DNA from: CAWCPR01 sp963797475
GTDB lineage: Bacteria; Chloroflexota; Anaerolineae; Anaerolineales; UBA4823
Reading direction: 5' to 3'
DNA length: 64,000 nt
NCBI GenBank assembly: GCA_963797475.1
Contig: CAWCPR010000001.1
Span: 1,178,001-1,242,000, forward strand
Both the position numbers and the translations under genes were made by a program. Numbering within the stretch: the first letter of the stretch is position 1; each line of letters begins with the position of its first letter. Shown here in pieces: positions 54,727 through 63,339 of this stretch. Below the pieces are notes generated by a model that searched no databases, was not told where the DNA came from, and worked only from the letters and a program-made list of their open reading frames with translations.

Positions 54727-54805
54727 GGCAGCCCGGCTTTCTCAATAGAGACCCTAGGCTTTGCGCCCCCACCTCACGGTGGGTTTACCCTTGTCGTAGC
54801 GCTCG
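54727..54805 (-). promoter_or_regulatory. Cyclic-di-GMP-I (GEMM) riboswitch aptamer
   Basis: The minus-strand RNA has the conserved GEMM-I blocks: CAAGGGTAAACC (about 54799-54782); a CACC/GGTG helix capped by a GTGA (GNRA) tetraloop; GGCGCAAAGCC; then a variable helix; and AGCCGGGCTGCCG as the tetraloop-receptor side. A terminator-like hairpin with a T-tract follows. Known function: binding of c-di-GMP controls genes for motility, biofilm and surface proteins. Here it heads a SipW/TasA-like surface module. Confidence 0.87.
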
Positions 54806-55084
54806 ATGCTCAAACGATATATTAAGTTTACGTTAACTAACTTAAGACATTATATTCCTTTTGAGATTACAAGGATACTACCAAACGTCATCATAGCCGA
54901 TGACATTTGTCATATTGGAATATCGGTGATTTAATTGTCAGAGTGTCGATATAATCATAACTCGAACCGTGTCGGGCGCTTTGCCCCTGGCCGCAGGCCA
55001 GTGGTCGGCGCACCACGCATTATGATGGAGAGTTGCGGCTACGCCGCAATCTCCAGAGATTCATCCTATAGGGAGTAAATAAAA
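54806..55084. other. Intergenic region with hairpins, upstream of msrB
   Basis: AT-rich toward the riboswitch (a likely promoter zone for the minus-strand module near 54810-54850). On the msrB side there are two hairpins: CTGGCC/GGCCAG at 54987-55001, and a 12-bp stem GGAGA-TTGCGGC/GCCGCAA-TCTCC at 55027-55054 ending about 15 bases before the msrB ribosome site. No gene seen. Confidence 0.55.
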
Positions 55085-55504
55085 ATGACGGATGCAACTG
55101 AAAAAATCGTTAAAACAGACGCCGAATGGCGCCAGGAGCTGACCCCGGAACAATACGCCGTCACCCGCCAGAAGGCGACCGAGCGGCCCTTCACGGGCGA
55201 ATACGTCCACAATAAGGCCGGTGGAACCTACGAATGCGTGGCCTGTGGACAACACTTGTTCTCCTCGGAGACCAAGTTCGAGTCCGGCTCGGGTTGGCCG
55301 AGCTTCTGGGATGTGATCCAGACCGGGAACGTAGAATTAATTCAAGACAACAGCCACGGCATGCGGCGGGTCGAGGTGGTGTGCAGCCGCTGCGGCTCGC
55401 ACCTGGGGCATGTCTTCGAAGACGGGCCGCGCCAGACGACCGGCCTGCGCTATTGCATCAACTCGCTGGCGCTCAAGTTCGACGAGAAAAAAGAGCTGGA
55501 ATAA
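55085..55504 (+). CDS. msrB: Peptide-methionine (R)-S-oxide reductase
   Basis: A 139-residue MsrB that reduces methionine-R-sulfoxide in proteins. The catalytic Cys is C124 in RYCINS, and the structural zinc site is C51/C54 and C100/C103. The core motifs SGSGWPSFW and GHVFEDGP are intact. GGGAG lies about 9 bases before the ATG. Stand-alone gene with its own leader hairpins. Confidence 0.97.
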   Translation: MTDATEKIVKTDAEWRQELTPEQYAVTRQKATERPFTGEYVHNKAGGTYECVACGQHLFSSETKFESGSGWPSFWDVIQTGNVELIQDNSHGMRRVEVVCSRCGSHLGHVFEDGPRQTTGLRYCINSLALKFDEKKELE

Positions 55505-55551
55505 CACCGCCCCCTTTGCCAGCCTCCGCTCGGATATTCAGCGCTTGGCAG

Positions 55552-56292
55552 CTAATTCAACGTCCTGGCGAACAACTCGACCAGCTTCGCAAAAGCGCGT
55601 TCGGCCTGCGGCCGGTTGTAGACCGGGCTGTCCGGCACGGTCCAACTGTGGTAAGCGCCCTCGTAAACATCGCTCTCGTACCGGCCGCCCCACTCCGCTA
55701 AAGCCTGGTCGAGCTTCTGGATTGCCTCTTCCGGCATGCTGCGATCCTGGACGGCGTGCCCGAAATAAAGCTGCGCCTGGATACGCGCCAGGAGCCGGTG
55801 CGGGCTGGTGGGAGCCTCCGTGAACAGCCCGCTGCCGTGGAAGGAGGCGGCTGCAGCGATCTTGTCCGGCTTCGCTGCGGCGGCCCGGATCGCCAGCCCG
55901 CCGGTGAAGCAGTAGCCCACCACGCCCAGCGCCCCGGGACTGACGGCCTCCTGGGCAGCCAGGAAATCGACATAACACGCAGCGTCGCGTTCCACAGCCT
56001 CTGGCGTCAGCGGGCTGGCCAGCTCAGCAAAGCGCTTCATGAACTGCTCGCCGCCTGGAGCCGACCCAGGCTCAAACAACGGCGGCCTACCCGTGCGGTA
56101 GAACACATTTGGCACGAACACAAAATATCCTTTTGCAGCCAGCCGCTGCGCCATCTCGTGCTGGGCCGGTCGAATACCGCCGATGTCGGTTAAATGGATG
56201 ACGCCCGGCCAGCGTTGATCGCCTTCCGGCCGGCAAATAAAACCAGTCGATATCCCATCAGGTGTCGTTATCTCGATCTTTTCTTCGATCAC
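55552..56292 (-). CDS. Dienelactone hydrolase family protein
   Basis: A 246-residue alpha/beta hydrolase of the DLH family. The nucleophile is C128 in GYCFTGG, the Asp lies in a HAVQDRSMP segment, and the His in GAYHSW. Members open dienelactones or related esters; the physiological substrate is unknown. The start is a GTG at 56292 with GGGAG upstream. Convergent with msrB. Confidence 0.9.
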   Translation of the reverse strand: MIEEKIEITTPDGISTGFICRPEGDQRWPGVIHLTDIGGIRPAQHEMAQRLAAKGYFVFVPNVFYRTGRPPLFEPGSAPGGEQFMKRFAELASPLTPEAVERDAACYVDFLAAQEAVSPGALGVVGYCFTGGLAIRAAAAKPDKIAAAASFHGSGLFTEAPTSPHRLLARIQAQLYFGHAVQDRSMPEEAIQKLDQALAEWGGRYESDVYEGAYHSWTVPDSPVYNRPQAERAFAKLVELFARTLN

Positions 56293-56489
56293 GATTATCT
56301 CCCGTTGGTATTGAGTTCAGATCGTAGCCTCGCCCAAAGCCACCCCACAGGTATGCAAGGTGTAATGACTTGATTATACTCTTGAGCCGTTCCAGCCTTG
56401 CGCCTGGCCTGGCAGCCCGGTTTTCCCGAGCCGGCAGAGTCGATCTGTCCGCCTTCTGCAAAGGCGATACCTTGTTTCCCGGAACAAAC

Positions 56490-57386
56490 TTACCTGACAG
56501 GGGTGCGCAGGATGAATTCCAGGATGCGTTGGGCGACTTCTTCGCCTTTCTCCTCTTGAAGGAAATGACCGCAGTCCCGGATCGTGATCTGGGGTTGGTC
56601 TTTTGCCGTTGGGATCAGCTTTCGGAAGAATTTATCGCCGCCGCGGGTGATTGGATCTGAATCAGAAAACATCACCAGCGCCGGTTTGTCCCATTTCGAC
56701 AGAGCCGCACGCGCGCTGCGCATCTCGTCCGCGCCTGGGTCCGAAGGATGGATTGGAACGAGCAGCGGCCACGCCGAGGCCCCGGCCTTGTAAGATGCAT
56801 CCGGAAATGGCGCTTCGTATGCGCCAATGACTTCTCGCCCGATCTTGTCCGGATGGGCAAGTCCAAGCCGGATCACGCGCCCGATCGGCAGGTCGGTCAG
56901 TCGCTCCGCAAGCTGGCGCCAGCGAAGAAATGCCTCGCTTGCTGGCTCATCACCGGTCGGTAAGCCGGTGTTCATAATGACCAGGCGCGCGAAACGCGCC
57001 GGCATTTCGGCCGCCGCGCTAAGCCCGATCAACCCGCCCCAATCTTGCACCACCAGGGTGATTCGCTCGAGCCCCAATTCCTGGATGAATCCCTGCAATG
57101 TTTCCAGGTGCAGCTTGAAAGAATAATCTCCCTTATCGGCAAGCTTGTCCGAGCGGCCAAACCCGGCGAAATCCATCGCCAGGGCTCGATGATTGGCGGC
57201 GAGAATGGGGATCATCTTGCGATAAAGATAGACCCAGGATGGTTCGCCATGCAGGCAAAGAATAGGATCGCCCTTTCCTTCGTCAAGAAAGTGGATCCGC
57301 AGCCCGCCAATTTCGGTGTAATGAGGGGCGAAAGGAAACTCTGGCAAATTGTCAAAACGCTCATCGGGAGTCCGCAGGACCGGCAT
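56490..57386 (-). CDS. Haloalkane dehalogenase-like alpha/beta hydrolase
   Basis: A 298-residue protein with the haloalkane dehalogenase signature: oxyanion and halide-binding HGEPSW at 46-51, the nucleophile Asp115 in VVQDWGG with the adjacent Trp, a second acid in F-S-D-S-D-P, and His in DCGHFLQEE. An Asp nucleophile with Trp next to it is diagnostic for dehalogenases and excludes ordinary esterases. Real substrate unknown. Confidence 0.88.
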   Translation of the reverse strand: MPVLRTPDERFDNLPEFPFAPHYTEIGGLRIHFLDEGKGDPILCLHGEPSWVYLYRKMIPILAANHRALAMDFAGFGRSDKLADKGDYSFKLHLETLQGFIQELGLERITLVVQDWGGLIGLSAAAEMPARFARLVIMNTGLPTGDEPASEAFLRWRQLAERLTDLPIGRVIRLGLAHPDKIGREVIGAYEAPFPDASYKAGASAWPLLVPIHPSDPGADEMRSARAALSKWDKPALVMFSDSDPITRGGDKFFRKLIPTAKDQPQITIRDCGHFLQEEKGEEVAQRILEFILRTPVR

Positions 57387-57471
57387 GGTTTCGCTCCTTA
57401 TGCTTTGTATAAGAAACCATTATAGAGTTAGATTACAACAATAAGTTTCTCTAATAGTGCGTCGAAGGCCG

Positions 57472-58470
57472 TCAGACCACCGGGGTATACCACCCGGCCC
57501 GTTTCAAGGTCCGCAGCGCTCGTAAGGTAACCCATTTGCTCGGCCTGCCTTTCGTCTCGATATCCACCCACATCTTGCCATTTAAGCTGTTCTCCAGCTT
57601 CCACCGGCCCCTATCATCCTGTTTAGCGAGGAGCCATTCGAGAGCCGGTTTCAAGCGCGGATCCTCGCCAAAACCCAGGTCCACCAGGTTCGAGACCGTC
57701 TCGAGGACATCGCTCCAGTAGCTCAAAGGGAATCCCAACTTGAACCAGGTGGAGCTGACCCGTTCTGTGTACGGGTAATCCGCCGCGAGCGGATCGCGGC
57801 TGAGCAGAAAGCCTGCCCCCGCGGCCAGGGCGCGCTCGACGAGCGGCGTGCGCCCCGCCCTGGACGCTTCCAGGAGCCCCCGGATGGCTTTATTCGCCCC
57901 CCAGCCGCAGGGCTGGCCCAGGTTCACCCCGCAGGCGAAATTCGGGCCAGCGGTCCCAGAGGCATAATACCGGATTGGTCCTTCACCCACAATCGCACGG
58001 GCCAACCAAGTGATCGCATTTTGCACTCTTGGCTCGCTCCCATGCCCCAATCGCTGCAGCGCGAAGATCAGGTTACCATTCAGGCAAAGGACCGCCCCAC
58101 TGGGAGCCAGCTCCTGGTAGACGGAAAATGCGCCAATACTTGCAAGGCTGTGATCCAGAAGGTAATCGCAGCCCTTGCGGATGCGAGGCTCATCCGGATC
58201 GGCGCCGAGCTCCGCCAGGATGAGCAGAGACCACGATGTAGCACGGTATTTGGGAGAATAACCGCTGCCAGGCTTGGCCCATGCGCCAGATGGGTCTTGC
58301 GCCTCCAGGATCGCCGGCGCCGGGCCGCTGCGCATGATGGAGGATCGCGCCGCCCGGACTTCCCTGTCCAGCTCGGATCGCTCCAGCAGGTCTCGCAGCG
58401 CAAAGTAGCGCACGCTCGGGTTCTCTACATCCTCTTCAAGCAGCCAATGAATAGGATCAGCATTCTGCAT
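57472..58470 (-). CDS. Prenyltransferase/squalene cyclase-like repeat protein
   Basis: A 332-residue soluble protein with alpha/alpha-barrel-type repeats: recurring W-A or W-L helices and segments such as Q-D-P-S-G-A-W, K-Q-D-D-R-G-R-W and Y-R-A-T-S-W-S-L-L-I-L-A. These resemble the QW motifs of terpenoid cyclase/prenyltransferase toroids, but the DxDD and DCTAE catalytic motifs are absent. Probably not a cyclase. Divergent from the next gene with 43 bp between them. Confidence 0.7.
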   Translation of the reverse strand: MQNADPIHWLLEEDVENPSVRYFALRDLLERSELDREVRAARSSIMRSGPAPAILEAQDPSGAWAKPGSGYSPKYRATSWSLLILAELGADPDEPRIRKGCDYLLDHSLASIGAFSVYQELAPSGAVLCLNGNLIFALQRLGHGSEPRVQNAITWLARAIVGEGPIRYYASGTAGPNFACGVNLGQPCGWGANKAIRGLLEASRAGRTPLVERALAAGAGFLLSRDPLAADYPYTERVSSTWFKLGFPLSYWSDVLETVSNLVDLGFGEDPRLKPALEWLLAKQDDRGRWKLENSLNGKMWVDIETKGRPSKWVTLRALRTLKRAGWYTPVV

Positions 58471-58513
58471 AATTTCGTTATAATAGTTCTGTTTCTCCCC
58501 AGAGTCAAATTAA

Positions 58514-59710
58514 ATGACCGATCAGGACACACTCAAACCCAAGAATACCGTACCCACCGTCTCTGAAGTCGACCAAATCGCCAGGCTTCAGGACCCGGTC
58601 TTGCGCAACCTGCAGATTACCCAATGCTATTTTGAGCTCTCACAGGCGCTGACCGTGCGAACCGGCTTAAGCGCCAACTGGTGTACGTTCGCCACCTGGG
58701 CTTCCAAACAGGCCGGGCAGTCCATTCGCAAAGAAGATCTTCTGCGCACGCTGGAGCTTGTCCTCCAAGAAAAACACGAGGCCCGCAATGCAGCCGAGGA
58801 TGTGGCCCTCCAGGTCCAGCAGATGGGCGCAAAACGCAGCCCGGAAGAGATCCAGGCTTCGGCGCAAGAGGCATTGAACATCCGCCTGGCTGTTGACCGC
58901 GCCAGCCAGGCCGTTGCACGCGGAAACAAGAAGGTTTTCGAGGAAATCGGGCGCGAGTTTGCGCGCTTCGATGCCGAACTTTTGCAAGACGTCGAGCCGG
59001 ACCCTGAGAAGCTGGAGCGATTTTGCGCAGGCCTGCGTCCGGGTGAGCCGCCGGATGGACAGCGCTACCTGGGCCAGGCCTTCAGATGCTATTACCGCTC
59101 TTTTTTCGTTGAAGATGCCCAGACCCGCGCCGAGCTGCTCTTATGCGCCAATATCGAGATCGGGCTGCACGAGCAGACCCGCCTTCAGCCGGAGATCGCA
59201 GAGGCGCTCGATGCAGCCTTTGTCAATACGACGCAGTTCACCCGTTTTATGATCGCGGCCACGCTCCCCAGCGCCGGCTGGTTGGCCGCCTCGCAGTGGT
59301 TGGCGCGCCGCATCCTCGGCCGGCCGGCTGCTCTTGATATGGCGATTCAGGTTTTGCAGGCTGCTGTTCAGGTTGGAACCCGCCGGGCGCTCACCGAAAT
59401 ATTGATGGCCATCCACTTTCCACCGGATACCCTGGTCAGGCTGGGTGATGATCTGAGCGCCGGTTTTCCGGTGGTTCTACGCCATCTGGTCAATCCCGAG
59501 CTGTGCGGCCTGCTTGCACAGCTTGATCCAACGCCTGACAGCACCGTTGGATCCGGCGCGCCCGATTGGGCAAGCCTTCCCGAACGGCTGCACTTCATCG
59601 TCGACCTGTTCCGCTGCTACCAGGAGACCCGCGAACTCCTGGATGCACCTTTTTCGCCGCAGCAATCAGTGGAATTGAAAGCCGGCCGCCTTCCGGGTGG
59701 CCGGCTTTAA
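58514..59710 (+). CDS. Conserved hypothetical protein
   Basis: A 398-residue, mainly helical, soluble protein with no membrane segment and no motif I know. A distinctive N-terminal region includes L-Q-I-T-Q-C-Y-F-E-L-S and N-W-C-T-F-A-T-W-A-S-K-Q-A-G. Good GC-rich codon use supports a real gene. Function unknown. Convergent with the membrane protein at 59746. Confidence 0.7.
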   Translation: MTDQDTLKPKNTVPTVSEVDQIARLQDPVLRNLQITQCYFELSQALTVRTGLSANWCTFATWASKQAGQSIRKEDLLRTLELVLQEKHEARNAAEDVALQVQQMGAKRSPEEIQASAQEALNIRLAVDRASQAVARGNKKVFEEIGREFARFDAELLQDVEPDPEKLERFCAGLRPGEPPDGQRYLGQAFRCYYRSFFVEDAQTRAELLLCANIEIGLHEQTRLQPEIAEALDAAFVNTTQFTRFMIAATLPSAGWLAASQWLARRILGRPAALDMAIQVLQAAVQVGTRRALTEILMAIHFPPDTLVRLGDDLSAGFPVVLRHLVNPELCGLLAQLDPTPDSTVGSGAPDWASLPERLHFIVDLFRCYQETRELLDAPFSPQQSVELKAGRLPGGRL

Positions 59711-59745
59711 CGATCCTCGAATTGCAGGATTCAGTCCGGTTCCAT

Positions 59746-60627
59746 TCAGGCTGCCGGCAAGGTCCTTTCCTCCCGTGTGATATTCGATTGCAGCACCAGG
59801 CCCAGGCCAGCCAGCCCGGTCAGGCTGAGCAGCCATAAGCTGTAAAACACCCACTCCTGCCAATCCACGCCAGTCCCTGTAAATTGTTCGATGATCAAGC
59901 TGCTGGCAACGAACAGCGGCACCCACACGCCGGCCAGCAGCGGCAGGCCGTTCCAGCGTGGCAGCAGGCGGCGCTGCAAGCAAACGACGCCAAACAGGGC
60001 CAAACCCAGAAACTGAGCAGTCAAACCCCAGAAGAATAGCGACCACCAGGATTCGCTGTCGTAAATCGCCAGGCCGATCACGCCTGAGGCGCTCACCAGG
60101 CCGGAGATCATCCCCAAACCCAGGCTGAAGCGTCCAAAATTACCAGCGGCTTCTCCATAGCGGGCAACCAATCCGCCGATACCCAGACTGAGTAAAACCA
60201 ACCCCAGGGTGAACAATGGCGTTTCAGCCGCGTTGGCATATTGGTCGATCGGCAGGCTGAGGGCGTTAAAGCGGTTAAATTCTGGCCGGGAGCCGGCCAG
60301 CGAACCGAGAGCGATTGTCATGCCGGCCAGGATTAGCGCCCAACCACTCACCTTTATATACTTCTCCTTAGACATATCGACACCTCGTTGAGTGTGCTGC
60401 TCGATCGCCGTTTGCACGGTATCGAGCAGCGTCCGTCCATAGAGCTGCAGCATTCCAACCGGGCCAGTCTGGCGCAGCGTTTTCCGGCAGCAGTCGCCGA
60501 ATATCTGCAGCATCGGCTCGCCATACTCCCGGCGGAATTCGGACGGGTAAATCAGGAGCAACATTCGGTAAAGAAAAATCGAAAAGGGTACAAACTTTGG
60601 TTCAAGGTCCGTCTGATTCATAGTCAT
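59746..60627 (-). CDS. PadR-linked membrane protein of unknown function
   Basis: A 293-residue protein. The N-terminal about 80 residues carry Y-P-S-E-F-R-R-E-Y-G-E-P-M, a motif also found at the start of some permease-prefix proteins. Six to seven membrane segments follow. The ATG at 60627 lies just after the padR stop and is preceded by GGGGAG; a TTG at 60636 overlapping that stop is also possible. Co-transcribed with the PadR gene, so likely its target. Confidence 0.75.
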   Translation of the reverse strand: MTMNQTDLEPKFVPFSIFLYRMLLLIYPSEFRREYGEPMLQIFGDCCRKTLRQTGPVGMLQLYGRTLLDTVQTAIEQHTQRGVDMSKEKYIKVSGWALILAGMTIALGSLAGSRPEFNRFNALSLPIDQYANAAETPLFTLGLVLLSLGIGGLVARYGEAAGNFGRFSLGLGMISGLVSASGVIGLAIYDSESWWSLFFWGLTAQFLGLALFGVVCLQRRLLPRWNGLPLLAGVWVPLFVASSLIIEQFTGTGVDWQEWVFYSLWLLSLTGLAGLGLVLQSNITREERTLPAA

Positions 60628-60632
60628 CAGCC

Positions 60633-60995
60633 TCAACTCCCCAAGCCCAGGATCTGTTTTCGCCGGGCAATGGACACCTGTTGTTCAAGCCGCTCGGCTT
60701 CCAGGCGTAAAACGCGCCGCCCCAGGTCACTCAGCCGGTAGTAGCGCCGCCGTTGGTCGTCGATCAACTCGTCCGGTCGTTCGCCAGCCTCCTCGATCAA
60801 ACCGCCAGCCAGCATGCGTTTAATCGAGCCATACAGGGTGCCTGGTCCCATTTTGACGGTGCCTTGCGTGTTGGCTTCTACTTCCAACATGATAGCATAG
60901 CCATGTTTTTCGCCATCGGCCAACGCCAGCAGGATATTGAAAACCGCAGGGGTTAACGGGAGAATACTTTCCGGGATCGGAGATTTTTCGATCAT
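60633..60995 (-). CDS. PadR family transcriptional regulator
   Basis: A 120-residue winged-helix regulator with the PadR core: F-N-I-L-L-A-L-A-D-G-E-K-H-G-Y-A-I, then G-P-G-T-L-Y-G-S-I-K-R-M and R-R-Y-Y-R-L-S-D-L-G. The ATG at 60995 has GGAGCAGGA directly upstream; the frame is open to 61043, but that part overlaps the promoter region. Likely autoregulates through the inverted repeats at 61031-61063. Confidence 0.9.
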   Translation of the reverse strand: MIEKSPIPESILPLTPAVFNILLALADGEKHGYAIMLEVEANTQGTVKMGPGTLYGSIKRMLAGGLIEEAGERPDELIDDQRRRYYRLSDLGRRVLRLEAERLEQQVSIARRKQILGLGS

Positions 60996-61030
60996 TCCTG
61001 CTCCTGAACGCTTATCAGTGAATCTGACAG

Positions 61031-61063
61031 TATATCCGTGCACGATATATCCGTTGTGGATAT
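61031..61063 (-). promoter_or_regulatory. Probable PadR operator: two overlapping inverted repeats
   Basis: TATATCCGTGCACGATATA (61031-61049) is a near-perfect palindrome, and ATATCC-GTTGT-GGATAT (61047-61063) is a second. Both lie 35-70 bases upstream of the padR start, overlapping the likely promoter. Confidence 0.55.
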
Positions 61064-61086
61064 TCTATACCGGAATTATCTGATTG

Positions 61087-62367
61087 TCAAGAGCTTTTCT
61101 TCAACCACAGGCTGACACTTTCCGGCTGCATCGTCTCATCCACGACGCCTAACAAGGCGGCCGTCAACCGCTCCAGTTCGACCTCGTCTCGGGCGACGGA
61201 GGCGAAGCTGTTGAGAATTTGCTCGGCGTCGTATTTGCTGCGGAAAAAGCGGCGATCGATGAAATCCTGGACGCGGCGGCGGAGGGGGTTAAATAGCGCA
61301 GCGATGCCAAGGGTGGAAAGGACCGTGATCAAAGGAGATGAGGCATTCACAGTGAAAGCGCGGAAAATTTCCTGGATCAAAATCACCCCAACGAAGTAAG
61401 CCAGCGCCAACAACCCCGTCAGCAGGGTGTACTGCAGCGTCCGGCGGATGATCAGGTCGATGTCCCACAGGCGGTAACGCAAAATGGAGAAGATGAAGGC
61501 GATAGGTAGTAAGAGAAAGCAAAAGCGAGCCAAACCCTGGCCAATCAGCACGAAGGCTAGGATTTGTGGCGTGGGCGGCACTCCAGACAATAAATAAAGG
61601 AGGCCTCTGCTATCCAGGGAGAAGCCGATAATGGCTATCGTCATCTCGCCAAACACCACCATTGCCAGCGCATACACCACCCACTTGGTCTGCTGGCGCT
61701 CGACGGATTTGGAAACTCGCCGGTAGCGGTAGACCTGAGTGAACAGCCAGGAACCCCACAAACCCAGAAGGAGGGGCCCGATCAATGCGGGCGGCCAGGT
61801 GAGTGGGTCGAGCGGCGATCCAACCATAAAATTCCACGGAATGCACAACAAGAACCAGATCAGGGCCGGCAGCCGCATCCAACCCGGAACGTAGCGCCCG
61901 CTGGGGAAAAGATATGGGAACTGTGTGAACGTGACCCAGGCCGCATAGCCGCCGAAAGCGAAGATAAATTCCCCAATAGGAGACGGACGCAACGCAGCGA
62001 TGGTAGGGGTGATCGTCTGGTTTCCCACACCGAAAGCCACAAGCATCAATGCGGTGAACAAGGCTATCCTGTCGTCGGAACGGCGTATAAAAATGACGAG
62101 ACCGACGACGAGAAAAACGGTAATGAAAATCACTTCGGTAGCGATGGAATAGGTCGCATAAACGGTCACTGGCCAGCCCAGCGTATTGAGATTGGCCAGC
62201 ATGAGAGGCCCGGGCTGCGTCAACTGAGCCCAACGAGCGGGGAGAACGGCTAACAACGTGAGCACGGCAATGACAAAGAATGCCAACCAGGCAACTCGTG
62301 CGGCAACCAGCCAGCCGCCCTGCAATGGGGTGCCGAATTCGGATTGGGATTGGGATCGGATTGTCAT
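61087..62367 (-). CDS. 7TM sensor-like membrane protein without kinase domain
   Basis: A 426-residue protein with about eight membrane segments. The segments Y-L-F-P-S-G-R-Y-V-P, L-R-Y-R-L-W-D-I-D-L-I-I-R-R-T-L and F-N-P-L-R-R-R-V-Q-D-F-I-D-R-R-F are typical of the membrane input part of Chloroflexota sensor kinases. It ends shortly after the following helix (T-M-Q-P-E-S-V-S-L-W-L), where kinases would continue. So it is either a stand-alone sensor or a truncated kinase. Confidence 0.8.
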   Translation of the reverse strand: MTIRSQSQSEFGTPLQGGWLVAARVAWLAFFVIAVLTLLAVLPARWAQLTQPGPLMLANLNTLGWPVTVYATYSIATEVIFITVFLVVGLVIFIRRSDDRIALFTALMLVAFGVGNQTITPTIAALRPSPIGEFIFAFGGYAAWVTFTQFPYLFPSGRYVPGWMRLPALIWFLLCIPWNFMVGSPLDPLTWPPALIGPLLLGLWGSWLFTQVYRYRRVSKSVERQQTKWVVYALAMVVFGEMTIAIIGFSLDSRGLLYLLSGVPPTPQILAFVLIGQGLARFCFLLLPIAFIFSILRYRLWDIDLIIRRTLQYTLLTGLLALAYFVGVILIQEIFRAFTVNASSPLITVLSTLGIAALFNPLRRRVQDFIDRRFFRSKYDAEQILNSFASVARDEVELERLTAALLGVVDETMQPESVSLWLKKSS

Positions 62368-62404
62368 GGGTCCGTTCTTTCGACCGGCCGGGGTCGGTCA
62401 CCCG

Positions 62405-62653
62405 TCACGATAGACTGCTTTGTATTTTTTGCAAGGGTTTCATCTCATGCAAAGTTGTGCGTGCCCACTGTTTCACCAATTCGCAGTAACTCCTGGCATC
62501 CCGATAATTCGATGCAACATCGGCAATCGTCATCGACCATACAATCTTTGGTAACAACTGTGCGTCGGGTTGGCGATTAACTTTCCAGGCGCGCTTGCCC
62601 TGGCCTGTTTCTTTTAATCCCAAGCAGGATTTTATCATAATGAACCGTTTCAC
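62405..62653 (-). CDS. Possible small protein of unknown function
   Basis: An 82-residue open frame with a basic N-terminus and a helical C-terminal part (A-S-N-Y-R-D-A-R-S-Y-C-E-L-V-K-Q-W). No ribosome site is visible and I recognise no family. It may be a fragment or spurious. The rest of the 62368-62745 gap shows nothing else. Confidence 0.25.
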   Translation of the reverse strand: MKRFIMIKSCLGLKETGQGKRAWKVNRQPDAQLLPKIVWSMTIADVASNYRDARSYCELVKQWARTTLHEMKPLQKIQSSLS

Positions 62654-62745
62654 ATAGGTACACTCTCAAACTAGAACAAATGTTTGACAAATAAGACCTT
62701 CATTGTTACAATTATGCCAGCTAAATCTTAATCAGGAGGAAATCC

Positions 62746-63201
62746 ATGAATACCAAAGTCAGTTTCATCCCGGAAGGCTATCACACGGTCACCCCTTACC
62801 TTATGGTCCACAACGTAGAGGCGCTGGTCAACTTTATCAAGCAGGTATTCGGTGCAACGGAGAAGGAACGCATGCTGCGCCCGGACGGCACGATCGCGCA
62901 CGCCGAAATGCGCATCGGCAATTCGGTAGTGATGATGGCCGAGGCCGCCAGCGGCGAGGCCAGGATGCCGGGCATGCTCCATCTTTACCTTGAAGATGTC
63001 GACGCTGCTTACCGGCGGGCATTGGCAGCCGGGGCCAGCTCGGTGCGCGCTCCAAGGGACGAATACTACGGCGATCGCACCGCCGGCGTGAATGACGCCT
63101 TCGGCAATCAATGGTGGATGTCCACCCATTTCGAAGACGTTCCCGCTGAAGAGATGCAGCAGCGGATGCAAGCCCAAATGCAACAGCAGGGCCAGTCCTG
63201 A
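62746..63201 (+). CDS. VOC family (PhnB-like glyoxalase fold) protein
   Basis: A 151-residue vicinal-oxygen-chelate protein of the PhnB-like group. Two beta-alpha-beta-beta-beta modules: V-T-P-Y-L-M-V-H-N-V-E-A..F-I-K-Q-V-F-G-A near the N-terminus, and the D-P-F-G-N-x-W-like segment here as D-A-F-G-N-Q-W-W. The tail is Gln/Met-rich. AGGAGG lies 8 bases before the ATG. Function in this subgroup is mostly unknown. Confidence 0.88.
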   Translation: MNTKVSFIPEGYHTVTPYLMVHNVEALVNFIKQVFGATEKERMLRPDGTIAHAEMRIGNSVVMMAEAASGEARMPGMLHLYLEDVDAAYRRALAAGASSVRAPRDEYYGDRTAGVNDAFGNQWWMSTHFEDVPAEEMQQRMQAQMQQQGQS

Positions 63202-63213
63202 TAAGACCTGGGG

Positions 63214-63339
63214 CTACTTACCCAACAAAATGGTGACCCCCGCAGCCCGGTATCCATCCAGCACATCTTCGGGGATCGACGCCTCAGTTACCAGGTAAGT
63301 GAGCGCCCGGATGGGAGCGACGATGTGAGATGAAAACAT
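63214..63339 (-). pseudogene. C-terminal remnant of a DeoR-family regulator
   Basis: A 41-codon minus-strand frame that reads like the end of a DeoR sugar-sensor domain: V-A-P-I-R-A-L-T-Y-L-V-T-E-A-S-I-P-E-D-V, then G-V-T-I-L-L-G-K and stop. The rest of the gene is absent; its upstream side is occupied by the MFS gene on the other strand. Confidence 0.55.

Noticed and set aside
57472..58470. Functional squalene/terpene cyclase
   Set aside because: Repeat pattern only. The catalytic Asp motifs are absent.
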